Origin: Orobanche coerulescens
Taxonomy: Eukaryota; Streptophyta; Magnoliopsida; Lamiales; Orobanchaceae
Assembly: GCA_033398695.1 (NCBI GenBank)
Contig: CM065803.1
Coordinates: 101,916,001-101,980,000 of the forward strand
Direction of reading: 5' to 3'
Length of the DNA: 64,000 bases
Part shown: piece after piece, positions 33,956 to 46,733 of the stretch
How the letters are laid out: every line of letters starts with the position of its first letter
How positions within the stretch are numbered: position 1 is the first letter of the stretch
Notes under the pieces: model-generated
Told to the model about the DNA's origin: nothing
Databases searched by the model: none
Seen by the model: the letters and a program-made list of their open reading frames with translations, nothing else
Program-made: the position numbers and the translations under genes

Positions 33956-36900
33956 CTAACAATATATGTCGGGATTCGAATGTACTACTTCGACAGTATC
34001 AGGATAAAGCCCTAGCTTATGAGATGAAAGAGACAGAAGTGGAAAGATATGCGGAATTGAAGAAGCAGAAAGTGTCTGGCAACTTTACTGAGAGTAAGAG
34101 TAGTGGGCCCCTCAAGGGCCATTCCTCATTCCATTCATCCAAGAGGCCTCCGTATTCTTCCCGAGGTGGAAAGAAGTTCAAAACGACATCGACAGTTATA
34201 GATGCAGCAAAGAAGTGTTATAACTGTGGACGACCAGGGCATGTTCGGCGTAATTGTTCCGCTCCTTCTGTGACCTGTTTTGAATGTGGGCAAGAAGGGT
34301 ATCATGCGACGTTTTGCGACAATGAGACTAGAACATTTGGATCTCGTACTTCAGTGAAAATTACAAAAGAAATGAGTGTGAACCTGACACAGCAGAGTGG
34401 TTTACAACAGCAGAATCTTGGAAAAAGAGAAGCATCCAGTGCTGTGTCCGTTACTCCGTGCCTTTATGAGATGAGAAGATCAGATGATCAGAACACTGCT
34501 GTGGCATCAGGTACGATTCAGATTCTTTTGCAACCAGTTAGTGTCTTATTCGATTCAGGAGCTACACATTATTTCATATCACCGAATTGTGTTAATCGTT
34601 TAAAAATCTCGTGTTTGCATGATTGTAAACCTTATGTTGTGAGTCTTCCGAGTAAAGAGAGAATTGTGGGAAATCTAGAAGCTAGAAATTTTCCTGTGTT
34701 GATAGGAGGGAGGAATTCGCCATCACACAATTAGCTCAATCGTTACGGGGCTATTTTGAATTATCAGAAAAGAGTTATCTCGATTATTGCTGATGACGGA
34801 TCTGAACATTTATTCGAAGGATGGGGACCAAGGAGCTCAGGGAAAGTGATCAAAGCCATGAAAGCGATTAAATTGCTGAAATAGGGATGTGCCGGGTTTT
34901 GGTGTTATGCCATGAAGAAGAAAGAAGTAAAACTCTCATCTATTTTAATTGTGAACGAATTCTCAGATGTATTCCCTGACGAACTACCTGGATTACCTCT
35001 GTGTAGAGCTGTAGAGTTTAGTGTTGAATTGGAACTGGGAGCTGCACCTATTTTTAGAGCACCATACCATATGGCACCAACAGAGATGTATGAGTTAAAG
35101 AAACAGCTTGAAGAATTGTTGCAGAAGGGTTACAGTCAACCTAGTGTTTCTCCTTGGGGTGCACCCGTTCTTTTTGTTCGAAAAAAAGACGGATCACTCC
35201 GATTGTGTATAGATTACAGGGAGCTTAACAAGGTAACGATCAAGAATAAATACCCATTACCTCAGATTGATGATTTTTTTGATCAATTGCAGGGAGCGGC
35301 GGTATTCTTAAAGATCGATTTGAGATCAGGATACCATTAGTTGAGGATTAAGAAATCTAATATACCGAAGTCCGCGTTCAGATCTCGGTATGGGCACTAT
35401 GAGTTTATAGTAATGCTATTTGGTCTTACTAATGCTCCTGATGTGTTTATGCAATTGATGAATCGAGTATTCTTAGAATACTTGGATAAATTCGTGGTCG
35501 TTTTCATTGACGACATCTTGATTTATTCGAAGAATACAGAAGAGCATGCAGAACATTTGCATATTATTTTGAATACTTTGAGAAATGAACAGCTTTATGC
35601 AAAACTTTCCAAATGTGAGCTCTGGCTTAAGGAAGTAACGTTCCTTGGGCACGTAATATCAACCGACAAAGTCCAAGTAGACCCGAAGAAAGTTGAGGCA
35701 ATCTTGGAGTGGGAATCTCCTAAGAACGTGAAGGAAGTCCAAAGTTTCTTAGGACTTGCTGGGTATTATCATCGTTTTGTGGAAGGATTTTCCAAAATTA
35801 CTCATCTGCTTACTCAGTTGTTACAGAAAACTCCGAAATTCATGTGGAACGAGGAATGTCAGATTAGTTTTGATGAACTCGAGAGGAGATTGACAACGGC
35901 GCCAATATTAGCACTGCCAGATGGAACTGAAGGGTTCGTAGTTTACAGCGATGCTTCAAATCAGGGTCTGGGTTGTGTGTTGATGCAGAAGGATAGGGTG
36001 ATTGCCTATGCTTCTCGATAGTTGAAACCGTATGAGGTTAACTACTGGACACATGATTCAGAGTTAGCAGTCGTTGTCTTTGCTCTGAAGATTTGGCGAC
36101 ATTATTTGTACGGTACTCACTGTCAGATCTTCACAGATCATAAGTGTCTCAAATATATTTTCAGTTAGAAGGAATTAAACATGAGACACTGGAGATGGCT
36201 GGAATTGATTAAAAATTATGACCTGGAAATTCTTTATCATCCAGGCAAAGCGAATGTGGTAGCTGATGCACTAAGCCACAAACCAGTTTCTATTCGAATG
36301 TTGGAAATGCTTACGTCCCAGTCCAGCATTCAGCGAGAGTTGATTCGTGAAGGAATTGAAGTATGGTTACAAGGCATTAAAGGGCAATTATGTGTAATGG
36401 AATTAACTTCATCATTGATTGATGAAATCAAATTTAAACAATTAGATGACCCCCTGATGATTCGATTACGTGATGAAGTGGACAAGGGAAAGGCCCCAGG
36501 ATTTGTAATTTATGATGATGGAGTATTGAGATTCCAGAGGCGAGTTTGCGTCCCCGATGATGATGTTTTAAAGCAGACAATCCTGAAGGAAGCTCACAGT
36601 GCGCCCTATTTTATTCACCCGGGCACCAGTAAGATGTATAAGGATCTAAAGCAGAATTTCTGGTGGGGAAATATGAAGAAGGACGTAGCGTAATACGTCT
36701 CGAAGTGTTTAACTTGTCAACAGGTTAAGATTGAACATCAGCGACCTGCCGGAATGTTGAAGCCACTGCCGATTCCTGAATGAAAGTGGGAAGATATATC
36801 GATGGACTTTATCACCAATATGCCAAGGACCAGAACGAGGATGAATATGATTTGGGTGATAGTTGATCATCTAACTAAGTCGGCTCGTTTTCTGGGCATT

Positions 36901-37844
36901 AAGGATACTTGGGGACCAGAGAAGTTGGCACGAGTATTCATTGTGGAGATAGTCCGATTGCATGATATGCCGAAGACCATTATTTCAGATCGGAATGGTC
37001 GCTTTGTGTCACACTTTTGGAAGTTGGTTCATAAAGCCTTGGGAACCGAGCTGAACTTTAGCACAGCTTATCATCCTCAGACTGACGGACACTCCAAAGG
37101 ACTATTCAGACAGTAGAAGATATGCTGAGAGCTTTTGCCTTAGATTGGTCAACTGATTGGGAAGTTCATCTGCTGTTGATTGAATTCACTTACAACAATA
37201 GTTGGCATGCTTCCATTAAGATGGCACCTTTTGAAGCGTTATACGGGAGAAGATGCAGATCACTCCTGTGTTGGGATGATTCGTCTGACTTGATCGGGAC
37301 GGAACCGGAGTTGATAGTATAGACTTAAGAGAAGGTAGCTTTGATTCGCGAAAGGATGTTGATTGCCCAGAGTCAACAGAAGTCTTATGCAGACGTGCGC
37401 CATCGCCCGTTAGAGTTTGGAATTGGGGACCATGTGCTTTTAAAGGTTTCTCCTACTCGGGGATTTTTTCCGTTTTGCGAGGAAAGGAAAACCGAGTCCG
37501 AGATATATCGGACCATTCGAGATTCTTGAAAGAGTTGGGGAGTTGGCGTACAGGTTGGACTTACCGCCATCGCTGAGTCATGTTCACAATGTGTTCCACG
37601 TATCCCAATTACGGAAATATGTACCGGATCCCAGTCATGTCATCGATTTTGGCGAGATTGAGGTGGCTAACGATGGCACGTTCGAAGAGAAGCCAATCAA
37701 GATACTCGAAAGTCGAGTCAAGCAATTAAGGAATAAACCAATCTCCTTGATTAAAGTTCAATGGTCTCGACATGGAGTCGAAGAATCAACTTGGGAGACT
37801 GAGGAAGTATGAAGTCGAGATACCCGGAATTATTTTCATCTTAA
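33956..37844 (+). pseudogene. gag-pol: Chromovirus gag-pol, 5' truncated
   Basis: It begins inside gag at the residues YMSGFE. Two zinc knuckles follow (about 34216-34257 and 34276-34317), then protease DSGATH near 34553-34570. RT lies at about 35070-35620 ([27 protein letters not shown] near 35504), and RNase H at about 35940-36260. The integrase zinc region is near 36600-36720 and its core near 36835-37100 (VDHLTKSARFLG, SDRNGRFVSHF, DGHSKG). The DGHSKG reading lacks the expected glutamate. A chromodomain-like tail runs to TAA at 37842-37844. About a dozen stops or shifts interrupt it, yet long clean frames remain (35341-36021, 226 codons). It is followed by a polypurine tract and LTR. Its 5' LTR and gag start are missing on this strand. 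Confidence 0.83.
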
Positions 37845-37865
37845 GTTTCGGGACGAAACTTCTGT

Positions 37866-37879
37866 TTAGAGGGAGAGTA
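37866..37879 (+). other. Polypurine tract
   Basis: TTAGAGGGAGAGTA lies directly before the LTR start TGTAATACCC. Confidence 0.75.
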
Positions 37880-40058
37880 TGTAATACCCAGATAATTATT
37901 GTGTATTTTACCTGTATACGAAACTAGTGGCATTTGATTTTGTGTATTAATGATCGAAGTACGATTTCCGTATTTGTATTCCTGCGTTTTTGAGTTTCCT
38001 ATTCATGCATGCAGCTACATCATAACGTACGCTATACGGTGAGCGTAACGTATGTTAAGACCTATAGATAGCGTACGCTATGAGCTAAGCTTAGCGTACG
38101 TAAGGTAGTCAATGACAGATTGCCTGGTCGGCATATGGGCCAGTTGGGGTCACGATCAGACAAAGATTCCCCGCATGAACTTGGATGGCTTTTCGATAAA
38201 GCAAGCCAATGAGACTTAATGTACGCTATATATGGCCAATAACGTACGCTACGATGATCAGATTACGTACGTACATGTATTTGTTAACGTACATAAGAGA
38301 AGCCAGAAACGAGGCAGTGAGCTACTACCGGACGTTAACGTACGCTAAGGATGGCAAATAACGTACGCTAAGGCGATAACATACGTAAAGTTCAGAACAT
38401 TATAAATGGGACAGCACCCCACTTCATTTCACCTCGTTGTCTTTCACCCCTTGTCCGATTTCTACAAGACCAAAGAGCTTCTCCCACCACATAAACCTCA
38501 TCTTATCATCTCTACTTAGTTGTTGAAGTTAGGAAGCATCTTGGATTCGTACTTAAGCTTCCGGAGTTCAATTTTCATCAAGTGATTTCGTTGTTTCCTT
38601 CCGTAGTAAGGTATGTGTTACTCTAACAGTCAGGAATTCATGTTCTTAGGAATGTTCATGAGTAGATTACTGAGGTTATTGAGCTTGTTATGAACTATAC
38701 GATCGAACAACACATATAGGGGAACTACATGGATGGAACTTAGGGTTTATCCCTTGTAGAAGAAGATGATGATGATCATGTTGAACCTAGTAACGAGTTT
38801 TATATGGTGATTAGGATGTTCTACAAGTTAATTATGAAATCATGTTGTGTTGGATTGTTGATGGGTATGGATAGGATCCTTGTAGGAAGAACTATCATGA
38901 AGTATAATTGAAGAATTCGATCTATAGATGTGTTAAGACTTGATTGAAACATTTTGAGATTATTGTGGTAGTGATGATTCGACCGGTATGGCTTGGGGCA
39001 GATTATTGTGTTTATCATAATCGGATAGATTATGCCTTTCATGTTCATTTAATGTTTAGAAGCGATTATCCGGAACCTTTAGTTATATTGGTGTTATTGT
39101 ATAATTAAGGTTCGGGTATTGTGAATTGATCGAGGGAGAGTTCTTTGAGCGGGTTGAAGGTTATTGGAAGTATCAATCTTTGTCGTCATTTCTGAGGCAA
39201 GTACCTTAATTTAATTTTGGTTTAATGTTGATGATTTTGATCATGTATATTGTCATTCATGTTGTTGAACATGAGGTCGTCCAAGTTGATTTGTCATAAT
39301 GTTGTTCTTATTATGATTCATATGTTGTTCATGTTGACGAACATAGTGATTTGCATATGTGTATGCATAGTTGTATTATATATGTTGTATTGATCCGATG
39401 GGATCGTGTGATCTATGCTGAGGGTACTAGATCAGTTGTCCACCTCGTGTTGGTCCGACGGGATCATCTTGGGATCTATGCCGAGGGCGCTGGATCATTG
39501 GACGGGTTTTTCCACCTCGTGTTGGTCCGGCGGGATCATCTTGGGATCTAGGCTGAGGGCGTTGGATCATTGGATTACCCTGTGTTATGTTGATGGAATC
39601 ATGTGGATTTGCATCGTTGGATTCCGGTAGAGGAATTCCGTGCTTTGTGTTTTGTTATACATTGTTGTTGTATATCTCATTTCGTATAATTATTGGTACT
39701 TGTACTAGCATCGTTTTGCTAACCCCTGCGGGGTGGACATTTGTTTAATGTTCAGGTAGCCGAGGAGCGGGGAAGCAACCACAGTGTCAGCATGATGACG
39801 AAGGGGCACAGTGATGTTAACCGTCTGAATTGTTTTGGTATTCTGTTTTTGTAATAAGTACTCGAGTACGCGTGTTCTTTATGGTGATTTGAGAACTTTG
39901 TATTAATGGGTTGTTTTGGATGATTAAATTGGTTATTAAATTACACACTATTGGTGGTATTATTTGTATTGATCAGTTTTCTTTTAATTTAACCTTGTAA
40001 ATTCTTATATAAAGGGTTTACGGCGCTGTAATTATTCTGAATATCTCGGTGTATTACA
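37880..40058 (+). repeat. 3' LTR of the plus-strand chromovirus
   Basis: TGTAATACCC...GGTGTATTACA, 2179 bp. The order is: palindrome array 38023-38388; TATAAATGG at 38401; AAG|GTATGTG donor-like at about 38609-38617; tandem repeat of about 70-bp units at 39395-39580; CCCCTGCGGGG hairpin (39723-39733); GTTCAG near 39751-39756. It follows pol and a polypurine tract, so it is the 3' LTR. It is flanked on the right by ATATA, and no matching left duplication is visible. Confidence 0.87.
38023..38388 (+). promoter_or_regulatory. Phased palindrome array (TAACGTACGCTA class)
   Basis: The first four copies start at 38023, 38046, 38069 and 38092, three exact 23-bp steps. Further copies follow between 38218 and 38388, the last 12 bp before TATAAATGG. 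A gap of about 125 bp separates the two clusters. Confidence 0.85.
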
Positions 40059-40731
40059 ATATATGCCTTTGAATCCAACCCAATAATAAATTGAAACATC
40101 CAATAATATTGGTCAATGTATGGTCATGCCATACACCAAACATATATTATAATTAGTTATCATATTATTAATAAACACATATTATGAATCTACCTCACAG
40201 TCAAACATAAGATAACTATTCGTGCAAAAATCAACAATCTAATATCCCAGCCCAACTGGTCGTGCGGGTTCGAAACCCGACACCAAGAAAATTTGTTAGG
40301 TAGTTTTAAATAGACTGTTTGATTAAATAAAACTCAGTGAATAGAACTACCAAACAGGTGCCGTATCCCATATGGCGAGACGCGGTCCTGGGGCCCGGAC
40401 ATTGCGGGATCAAATCTCGCCCGCAGCATAATTTGTTTTGCGATTTACATCGACCCGTTGGTTCTGGTCCGCGGTTCACAACTGACTTGGACTCGCGCCG
40501 GTCTGACCCATAACAATACAGATCTATTCCAGATAAGTTCTGGATAGAAAAATTGCAAAAGAGTCTAGAAAATTGATTTATGGCGATCCAATTTAATCAA
40601 ATTAAATTAGAAAAATTATTATAAAATCTCTATTTTATAAATATGATCTAGAACACAATTCATATATTCAAAACACATAATCATGTTCGACATAAACAAT
40701 TAAATTACTTCCAAGTTGGTTCCGATACCAC
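40059..40731 (-). other. Leader remnant of a Copia-like element, with tRNA-like B boxes
   Basis: It lies between the LTR end at 40058 and a primer site at 40718-40731. There is no coding frame. Two matches to the pol III B-box pattern GWTCRANNC are seen: GTTCGAAAC (40268-40276) and GATCAAATC (40408-40416), each within a short hairpin-forming arm. They may be tRNA-derived or chance. Confidence 0.4.
40718..40731 (-). other. Primer binding site next to LTR G
   Basis: The minus strand reads GTGGTATCGGAACC just after the LTR end ...AACCCAATA. It is iMet-like with changes at its 3' side. Confidence 0.6.
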
Positions 40732-41068
40732 TATTGGGTTTTTCAGGTATCTAATACTCCAATATGAGCGAAAAATTCAGCGGAATAAAAATCGAAAAAC
40801 CCAAGATGAGGATCTTCATGCAGTAATTTAATTAATTTAATAAAGGTTCGTCAAATTACCTTAATCCGAAGAACAGATCTAGATCCGGAACAGAAGCTGA
40901 TGAAAGTCACCTTCCTCTTTCAGTGATCCACACACAAACAATTGCACAAGCTGGATTGCTAGATCCTTACGAATAATATTCATAAATAGTACAACTAAGG
41001 GAAGAACACAGGATATGTGAACCGGGATTTCTTGAACTGAAAGGGGCGGGGAGAATTTCTGAGGGAAG

Positions 41069-44000
41069 TGTAACACCCCCAGACCCGACCGGGAATATTA
41101 CAACATCGTGGGCCCCGGAATGGAACCCACAAGGCTAAAAGAAATTTTCGCAAATATTTACAAATGCCCAAGAGGCCAACGACGGTACTATCTTTAAAAC
41201 ATTTGAAGACTATAAAAATCTGTTTATCAAAACCGTCGTAAAATCTCGTTTGAAAGGACAAGGCCTGAAATGCCAGAACTCAACAGTTTAAAAACATACG
41301 TTAAGCTATCGCTTACATGTACCGACAAAATAGTTTAGAAAACGGTTGACAGAGTAACCTAAGTTACCAGATACCAAATGGCCATTTAAAAATACTCACG
41401 CAGTGGAAAAGACAAACAATTAAAAATACTCTAGCAGCGGAATACAACAACCGATCAGGAAACTCAATACACAATTACATGCCCTAGCCAGTATCCTCCG
41501 GGAAGCTCATCTCTCCACGACCGCTACAAGCTCGATATCTCAAGAACCTAAAAAGAAAGCCCACGAGGGGGTCAGCCATAATATCCAACAATGATAACCG
41601 TCACATCACATTAATAATTACATACCAATTAGAATACAAAATAAGAATACGACCAATGTAATCTTATCATAGTAACTTTACTTACTCAAACAATTCTCGT
41701 CCGAATAACCATTATCACATTTCACATCTCGTACTCGATTAACCAATAAACTCCAATATAATATCTATACTATTCCTCAAACAATACTCAAGATTCTCAA
41801 ACTATCATCACCAACTCATGATACGGAAATATACCAGTTCTGACCAATACGATCCATCGGATAGCATCATCAAATCCCAAGACGATAACCAATTGTCCAT
41901 CAAAAGATACCGAATGAATTACGGAACATACCTCAAGATATGAAATGCCATGACAATCATGTCAGTCTAATCCGAGGTTAGATCAATACCACACACGGAC
42001 ATGGTCCTACACAAGACCTACAAATGCATACTCGTATGACAACGTTAATATGCTCACATCAATAACGATAGTGTATATTTATGGCAAACCCATAATATAC
42101 ATATGCACAATATCAACACATGATAAAATCAATGATGCGAATCCACATGATTCCATCAACATAACACTGGGTAATCCAACGATCCAGCGCCCTCAGCATA
42201 GATCCCCATGATGATCCCGTCGGACCAACGCATGGTGGAAAACCTATCCAACGATCCAGTGCCCTCAGCATAGATCCCCATGATGATCCGATCGGACCAA
42301 TGCATAGTGGACATCCGATCCAGCGCCCTCAGCATAGATCACATGATCTCACAGGATCAACACAACATAAACAATACAATTATGCATACACATATGCAAC
42401 TCAATATGTTCATCAACATGAACAATATATGAATCAAAACATGAACGGCACTATGATGAAACAACTAGGACGACTTCATGTTCAGCAACATGAATGACAA
42501 CCTGCATGATCAACAACATCAACGCAAAACCGAATCAAACTAAGATACTTGTCCCGAGTCCTTCAGGAGAAATCTCGATGTCAAATCATCACCGGCGATT
42601 ATCCTCAATGCTCGGCGATCCAAATGTACCATGGACTATAGATACTCATATCCTCATCTTTATAGCAATGTAACCTTGATACCTGAACATGCCAATAACC
42701 GAGATAAAGCATATACATTATGATTTAACTCCCAGAATCAGAAAGACAACATATAATCCAAATCTCCACGCTTTGCAGTAATAATCATTGCTATATGCAT
42801 TATAAATGAAATGAAACTGAAACCATTCATTAAACATTATTACTGTGCAAGTAATAACTTGCCTCGATACTGATACGACGATGATGAAGCCACTACCAAT
42901 CTCATTGCCTTTGTCTACGAGCTCCTCGGCCCCGACCAATGCAATTCCCGAACATACTCGAACACGACCGCAACATACGAATATAATCACCGATAAATAA
43001 TCTAAACCTATCAAAGTAATCAAATAGCAACGATTTGATAACAATCAATAACCGACATAGCCAACCAATTAAACTTAGCGGGTCAACAATACCTCGATCC
43101 TATATAAAACCAAATAATATACTCAAACCATTTTACGAATTCATATCCATCATATGAACCGAAATCCGATAATTACTAATCAATATAACCGATCGACAAA
43201 CTCAACGATTTCACAATATCTCGATTAGATACAAGTCCGAACCATCCAACTCAACAATTACGAATTCATAACCAAAATACGATTACGGATACGAATGTAA
43301 AGGAAATCATATTCGGTGATCAATCACAATCTTTCCGGATTCCAAATTGATATCATGATTCGTATTTCATCAAGAACATACGAATTCTACCACTACAGTC
43401 AACGAACATTCCATCTTCATATCTAAAGATATCGATAATTCAACATACGATCGTCTTGCTATGTTAAATTCATCAAGGAGTTCCTCAAGAACACTAAATG
43501 ATTCGAAACCTTGTTCATAGCCATCAAAACAACGTAATTCGATATCCTCTAACATCTAAACAATCCTCATTCATAATTCAAGGTGTATATAATCATATTT
43601 TCCAATATATGATCCTCCTAACATCAAGAATCGAAACAATTCTACCAAGAACACCAAGAACACTATGATTCTATAATCATAACCAACATAATCAAGACAT
43701 AAACCATCATATCCTTCAACATATAGTTCATATAGCCTCAAGAATCGTAACAACAATACCATAATCATCTTCATACGAATTATTCATCAACAATAACATC
43801 AAAATCCGAATTCAAGGTGTAGAGTTCATCAACATACCTCAAGAACATGAATAACACCATCAAACTCTTCAAGAACCATTGATATCTTCACCTCCAAGCC
43901 TCTAATCCATGCTTTCAAGCTTATAATCAAGTTGGAAGAGGTTTATTCTCACTAACACCCTTAGAAGGACGAACTTTGGAGGAAGAAATGATTTTCTATC

Positions 44001-44776
44001 GTGGAGAAATGAAAGAACGAACTTGATTTTATAAACTGCATCCCCCATTACGTACGTTATCCAGCAGAATTAACGTACGTAATGCTACCTAACGTACGCT
44101 AAGTGTCCTTCGTAGCATACGTAATATCAGTCCAGAGCTCACTGACTTGTTTCGTTCACTCGCTTACGTACGTAATGTTTCCTCCATAACGTACGTAATA
44201 CGTACGTTGACTTGCTACAGTAAATCTTCACTTAACGTACGTAATGCACTACCCGTAGCGTACGTTAACCAAGAGTTGGCTCGACCGAGCACGTTCTTCG
44301 CTGAAAGCTGCCGACCACGGGTCCCACCTGTCGGCCATAGCCTGAGCTGTCCGATTCCTCTCGTTACGTACGTAATGCCTTATGCATAGCGTACGTAACA
44401 CTTAGCATCTTAACATACGTTAACTATACCATTTAACGTACGTAATACTTGTGCCTTAGCGTACGCTAAGTATACATCGTAGCGTGCGCTAATGTTGCTG
44501 TATTTAGCCATTTTCAGATACTCTTGTCCAACGTCTCGACATAAAGAACACGAACATACAGCATACTGAATATATATACATCTTCCAATGATATTCTCAT
44601 ACGACAAGCCCGACACACAATGTCTTCCAATACAACTGTCAACCAAGTACAGTAATTATATTAATACAGATGTCTCAGTCCTTTAATTATTTTCCATACT
44701 GTACAGATTCCATGCTGTACAATATAACTCGGATAAAATAATATTAATAATAGTAGTAGAAATTCCGGATATTACA
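41069..44776 (-). mobile_element. Solo LTR F (3.7 kb) with GGAAG duplication
   Basis: On the plus strand it runs TGTAACACCCCC...GGATATTACA. It is flanked on both sides by GGAAG (41064-41068, 44777-44781), and no primer site, gag or polypurine tract adjoins it. This indicates recombination between two LTRs of one insertion. On the sense strand it has a 14-copy palindrome array (44491 to 44048), a TATA-like TATAAA near 44025-44030, a long R/U5, and tandem repeats with CCCTCAGCATAGATC at 42180-42350. It is longer than the other LTRs here. Confidence 0.88.
44048..44491 (-). promoter_or_regulatory. 14-copy phased palindrome array (ACGTACGT class)
   Basis: Starts are 44048, 44071, 44090, 44113; 44164, 44187; 44233, 44256; 44364, 44387, 44411, 44434, 44457, 44480. 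Nearly all within-group steps are 23 bp. Forms are TTACGTACGTAA, TAACGTACGTAA, TAGCGTACGTTA, TAGCGTACGCTA, and at the distal end TAGCGTGCGCTA. Confidence 0.88.
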
Positions 44777-46630
44777 GGAAGGGGATCGATTTTCATCTCC
44801 CTTCTTCAATTACAACTCCTTGTCATAGATCCCTTATTTATACTAAGTAAAACCTAGAGTCAAAACTCTAGTATTTGATTAGTTACCCTTCAACTTATTA
44901 AATAATACAACATATATAATATCCCATATTATATATTACTTATTATTTAATATTTTAATATATATAATATCCAATACTATATTTACTATTCACAGTTGAT
45001 ATAATTATATAATATAATATATAATATCCTATATTATATATTTCTTATTATTTAATTTCTTAATAAATATAATATCCAATATTATATCTATTATTTTTTC
45101 TTGCTTGTCTTTAATTGTCTTATGTCTGACGCCCCAATTTTCGAACATGCATTAATTTTATAATTTATAGAAAGCGCATGAATATTTTAAATGTCCAACA
45201 ATTTATTTATGAATTTTATCCCATTTATTAAATAAGGTCAAAACTTTCCTTAATTGCATATCATGATTTTAGTTTACCCTCCAGGCTCAAGTCCAGGCTC
45301 TCGTATTATTATAGCCCACTAATATTTATTTTTTATAAATAGTCCAATTTAATAAGTTAGCCCAAATCGATTTTACTTGATTATTCTAAATGTAATATCA
45401 AGAACCTATTATTATTATTAATCTAACAATTTTATTTTCCATTACTATTAATAGCATAAATTAATAGGTTGTTAATAAAGGTTAATGATAGCAATTTAAT
45501 TAATTTAACCTTAAATTAGTAAGCAAATTAATTAAAGATTTAAAGTAATTATATAATTAATATATCACTAATAATATCTTTTGATCGATCCAACATCCAA
45601 CAAGAACTCTACAAAAAATCAAAATTCTACTGCTAACCCTACTACAAACATATAAATATAAAATACTCCACGGTGGTTCCTCTTCTCACCTATCTACAGC
45701 AATACCTACAATACAACACAAAATACAATTCTCATATCCGATCCGCTTTAAGCTCTTCTGTGAAAATTTCCATTTTCTTGAATTCCTCCAGCAAACCAAC
45801 TCTCAACAAAATTGTGAAATTCTCTTCTCCGACTAAGATTCAATTTTCTAAGGAGTCGTCTTCAGCAGGCAGAAGGATCTCAGTTACAAATCATCCTCCC
45901 GACCTCCTTGTATAACCGGAGGTAATCTCAATCTATTTACGTCTTGCGATCTTTCCAAGTTTCTATTTCAAATTGTACGACGAGATTAGCAAGAAATTTA
46001 AGACTACAAATCAAATCTCTTTTTCTTTTCTTTTCTTTTCTGCAAATTAAATCATCAGCAGAAACCTGCAGAATTTAATCACAAAAAAGATAACCTATCA
46101 ATCCAGTTTTCTTTCCATCCTGTTAAATCGAGCCCGAACCCCTTCACCCCATTCATATTCACCGATCCCGGACTCGTACAAGATCCAAACTTAGTATAGA
46201 AATTCAAATCTGAATTCGAGTTCAAAAACCAGGTTCGTAATTGATCCTCGCCCAGTACCTAAACCCATAGAATCCGAATTCGGCCGAACTCAAATTCAAT
46301 TTGAGGAACCAGACCCCATCTCCCCGGCCAAATTTGAACCAGTGTCATAAACCCTAAAACGCCGCGGACCTGCACCTTTAATCATGAGCCACTGTCTTGC
46401 GATTTGAACCGGAAATTTGAAACTCAAACACTTTCAATCCTTCAGGCAATTAAGAATCAGAACCAAACTTACCTGACCGGAATCAGACTTTATCCCTGAG
46501 TTATACGCCGGAGGTCGCCACTGCTACACCGCCACCGCTGCGGATTTCTATCATCGTCTGCCGCCGGTTGCCTTGTACCCGAGCATGTGTGTATGCTCGT
46601 GCTTTTCCCAGTGCGCGCATGTGTGATTGG

Positions 46631-46733
<103 letters not shown>

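Larger units (their letters stand above)
40732..45602 (-). repeat. Copia-like LTR G, split by solo LTR F
   Basis: On the sense strand it begins TGTTGGATGTTGG at 45602 and has TATAAATAA near 44843. It continues across the insertion (41069-44781) and ends ...CCCAATA at 40732, next to a primer site. Net length is about 1.16 kb. The AT-rich 44880-45600 stretch with AATATTATAT-type repeats is its U3. The internal coding part is not in the window, because the leader is cut at 40058 by the chromovirus LTR. Confidence 0.6.

Noticed and set aside
40245..40290. A complete tRNA gene
   Set aside because: Only a T-arm-like hairpin is present. No acceptor stem or anticodon arm can be folded from the flanks.
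45673..45915. An 80-codon plus-strand frame that could be taken for a small gene or first exon
   Set aside because: No domain, no continuation after the stop, Ser-rich low-information sequence, and located within LTR-like DNA.
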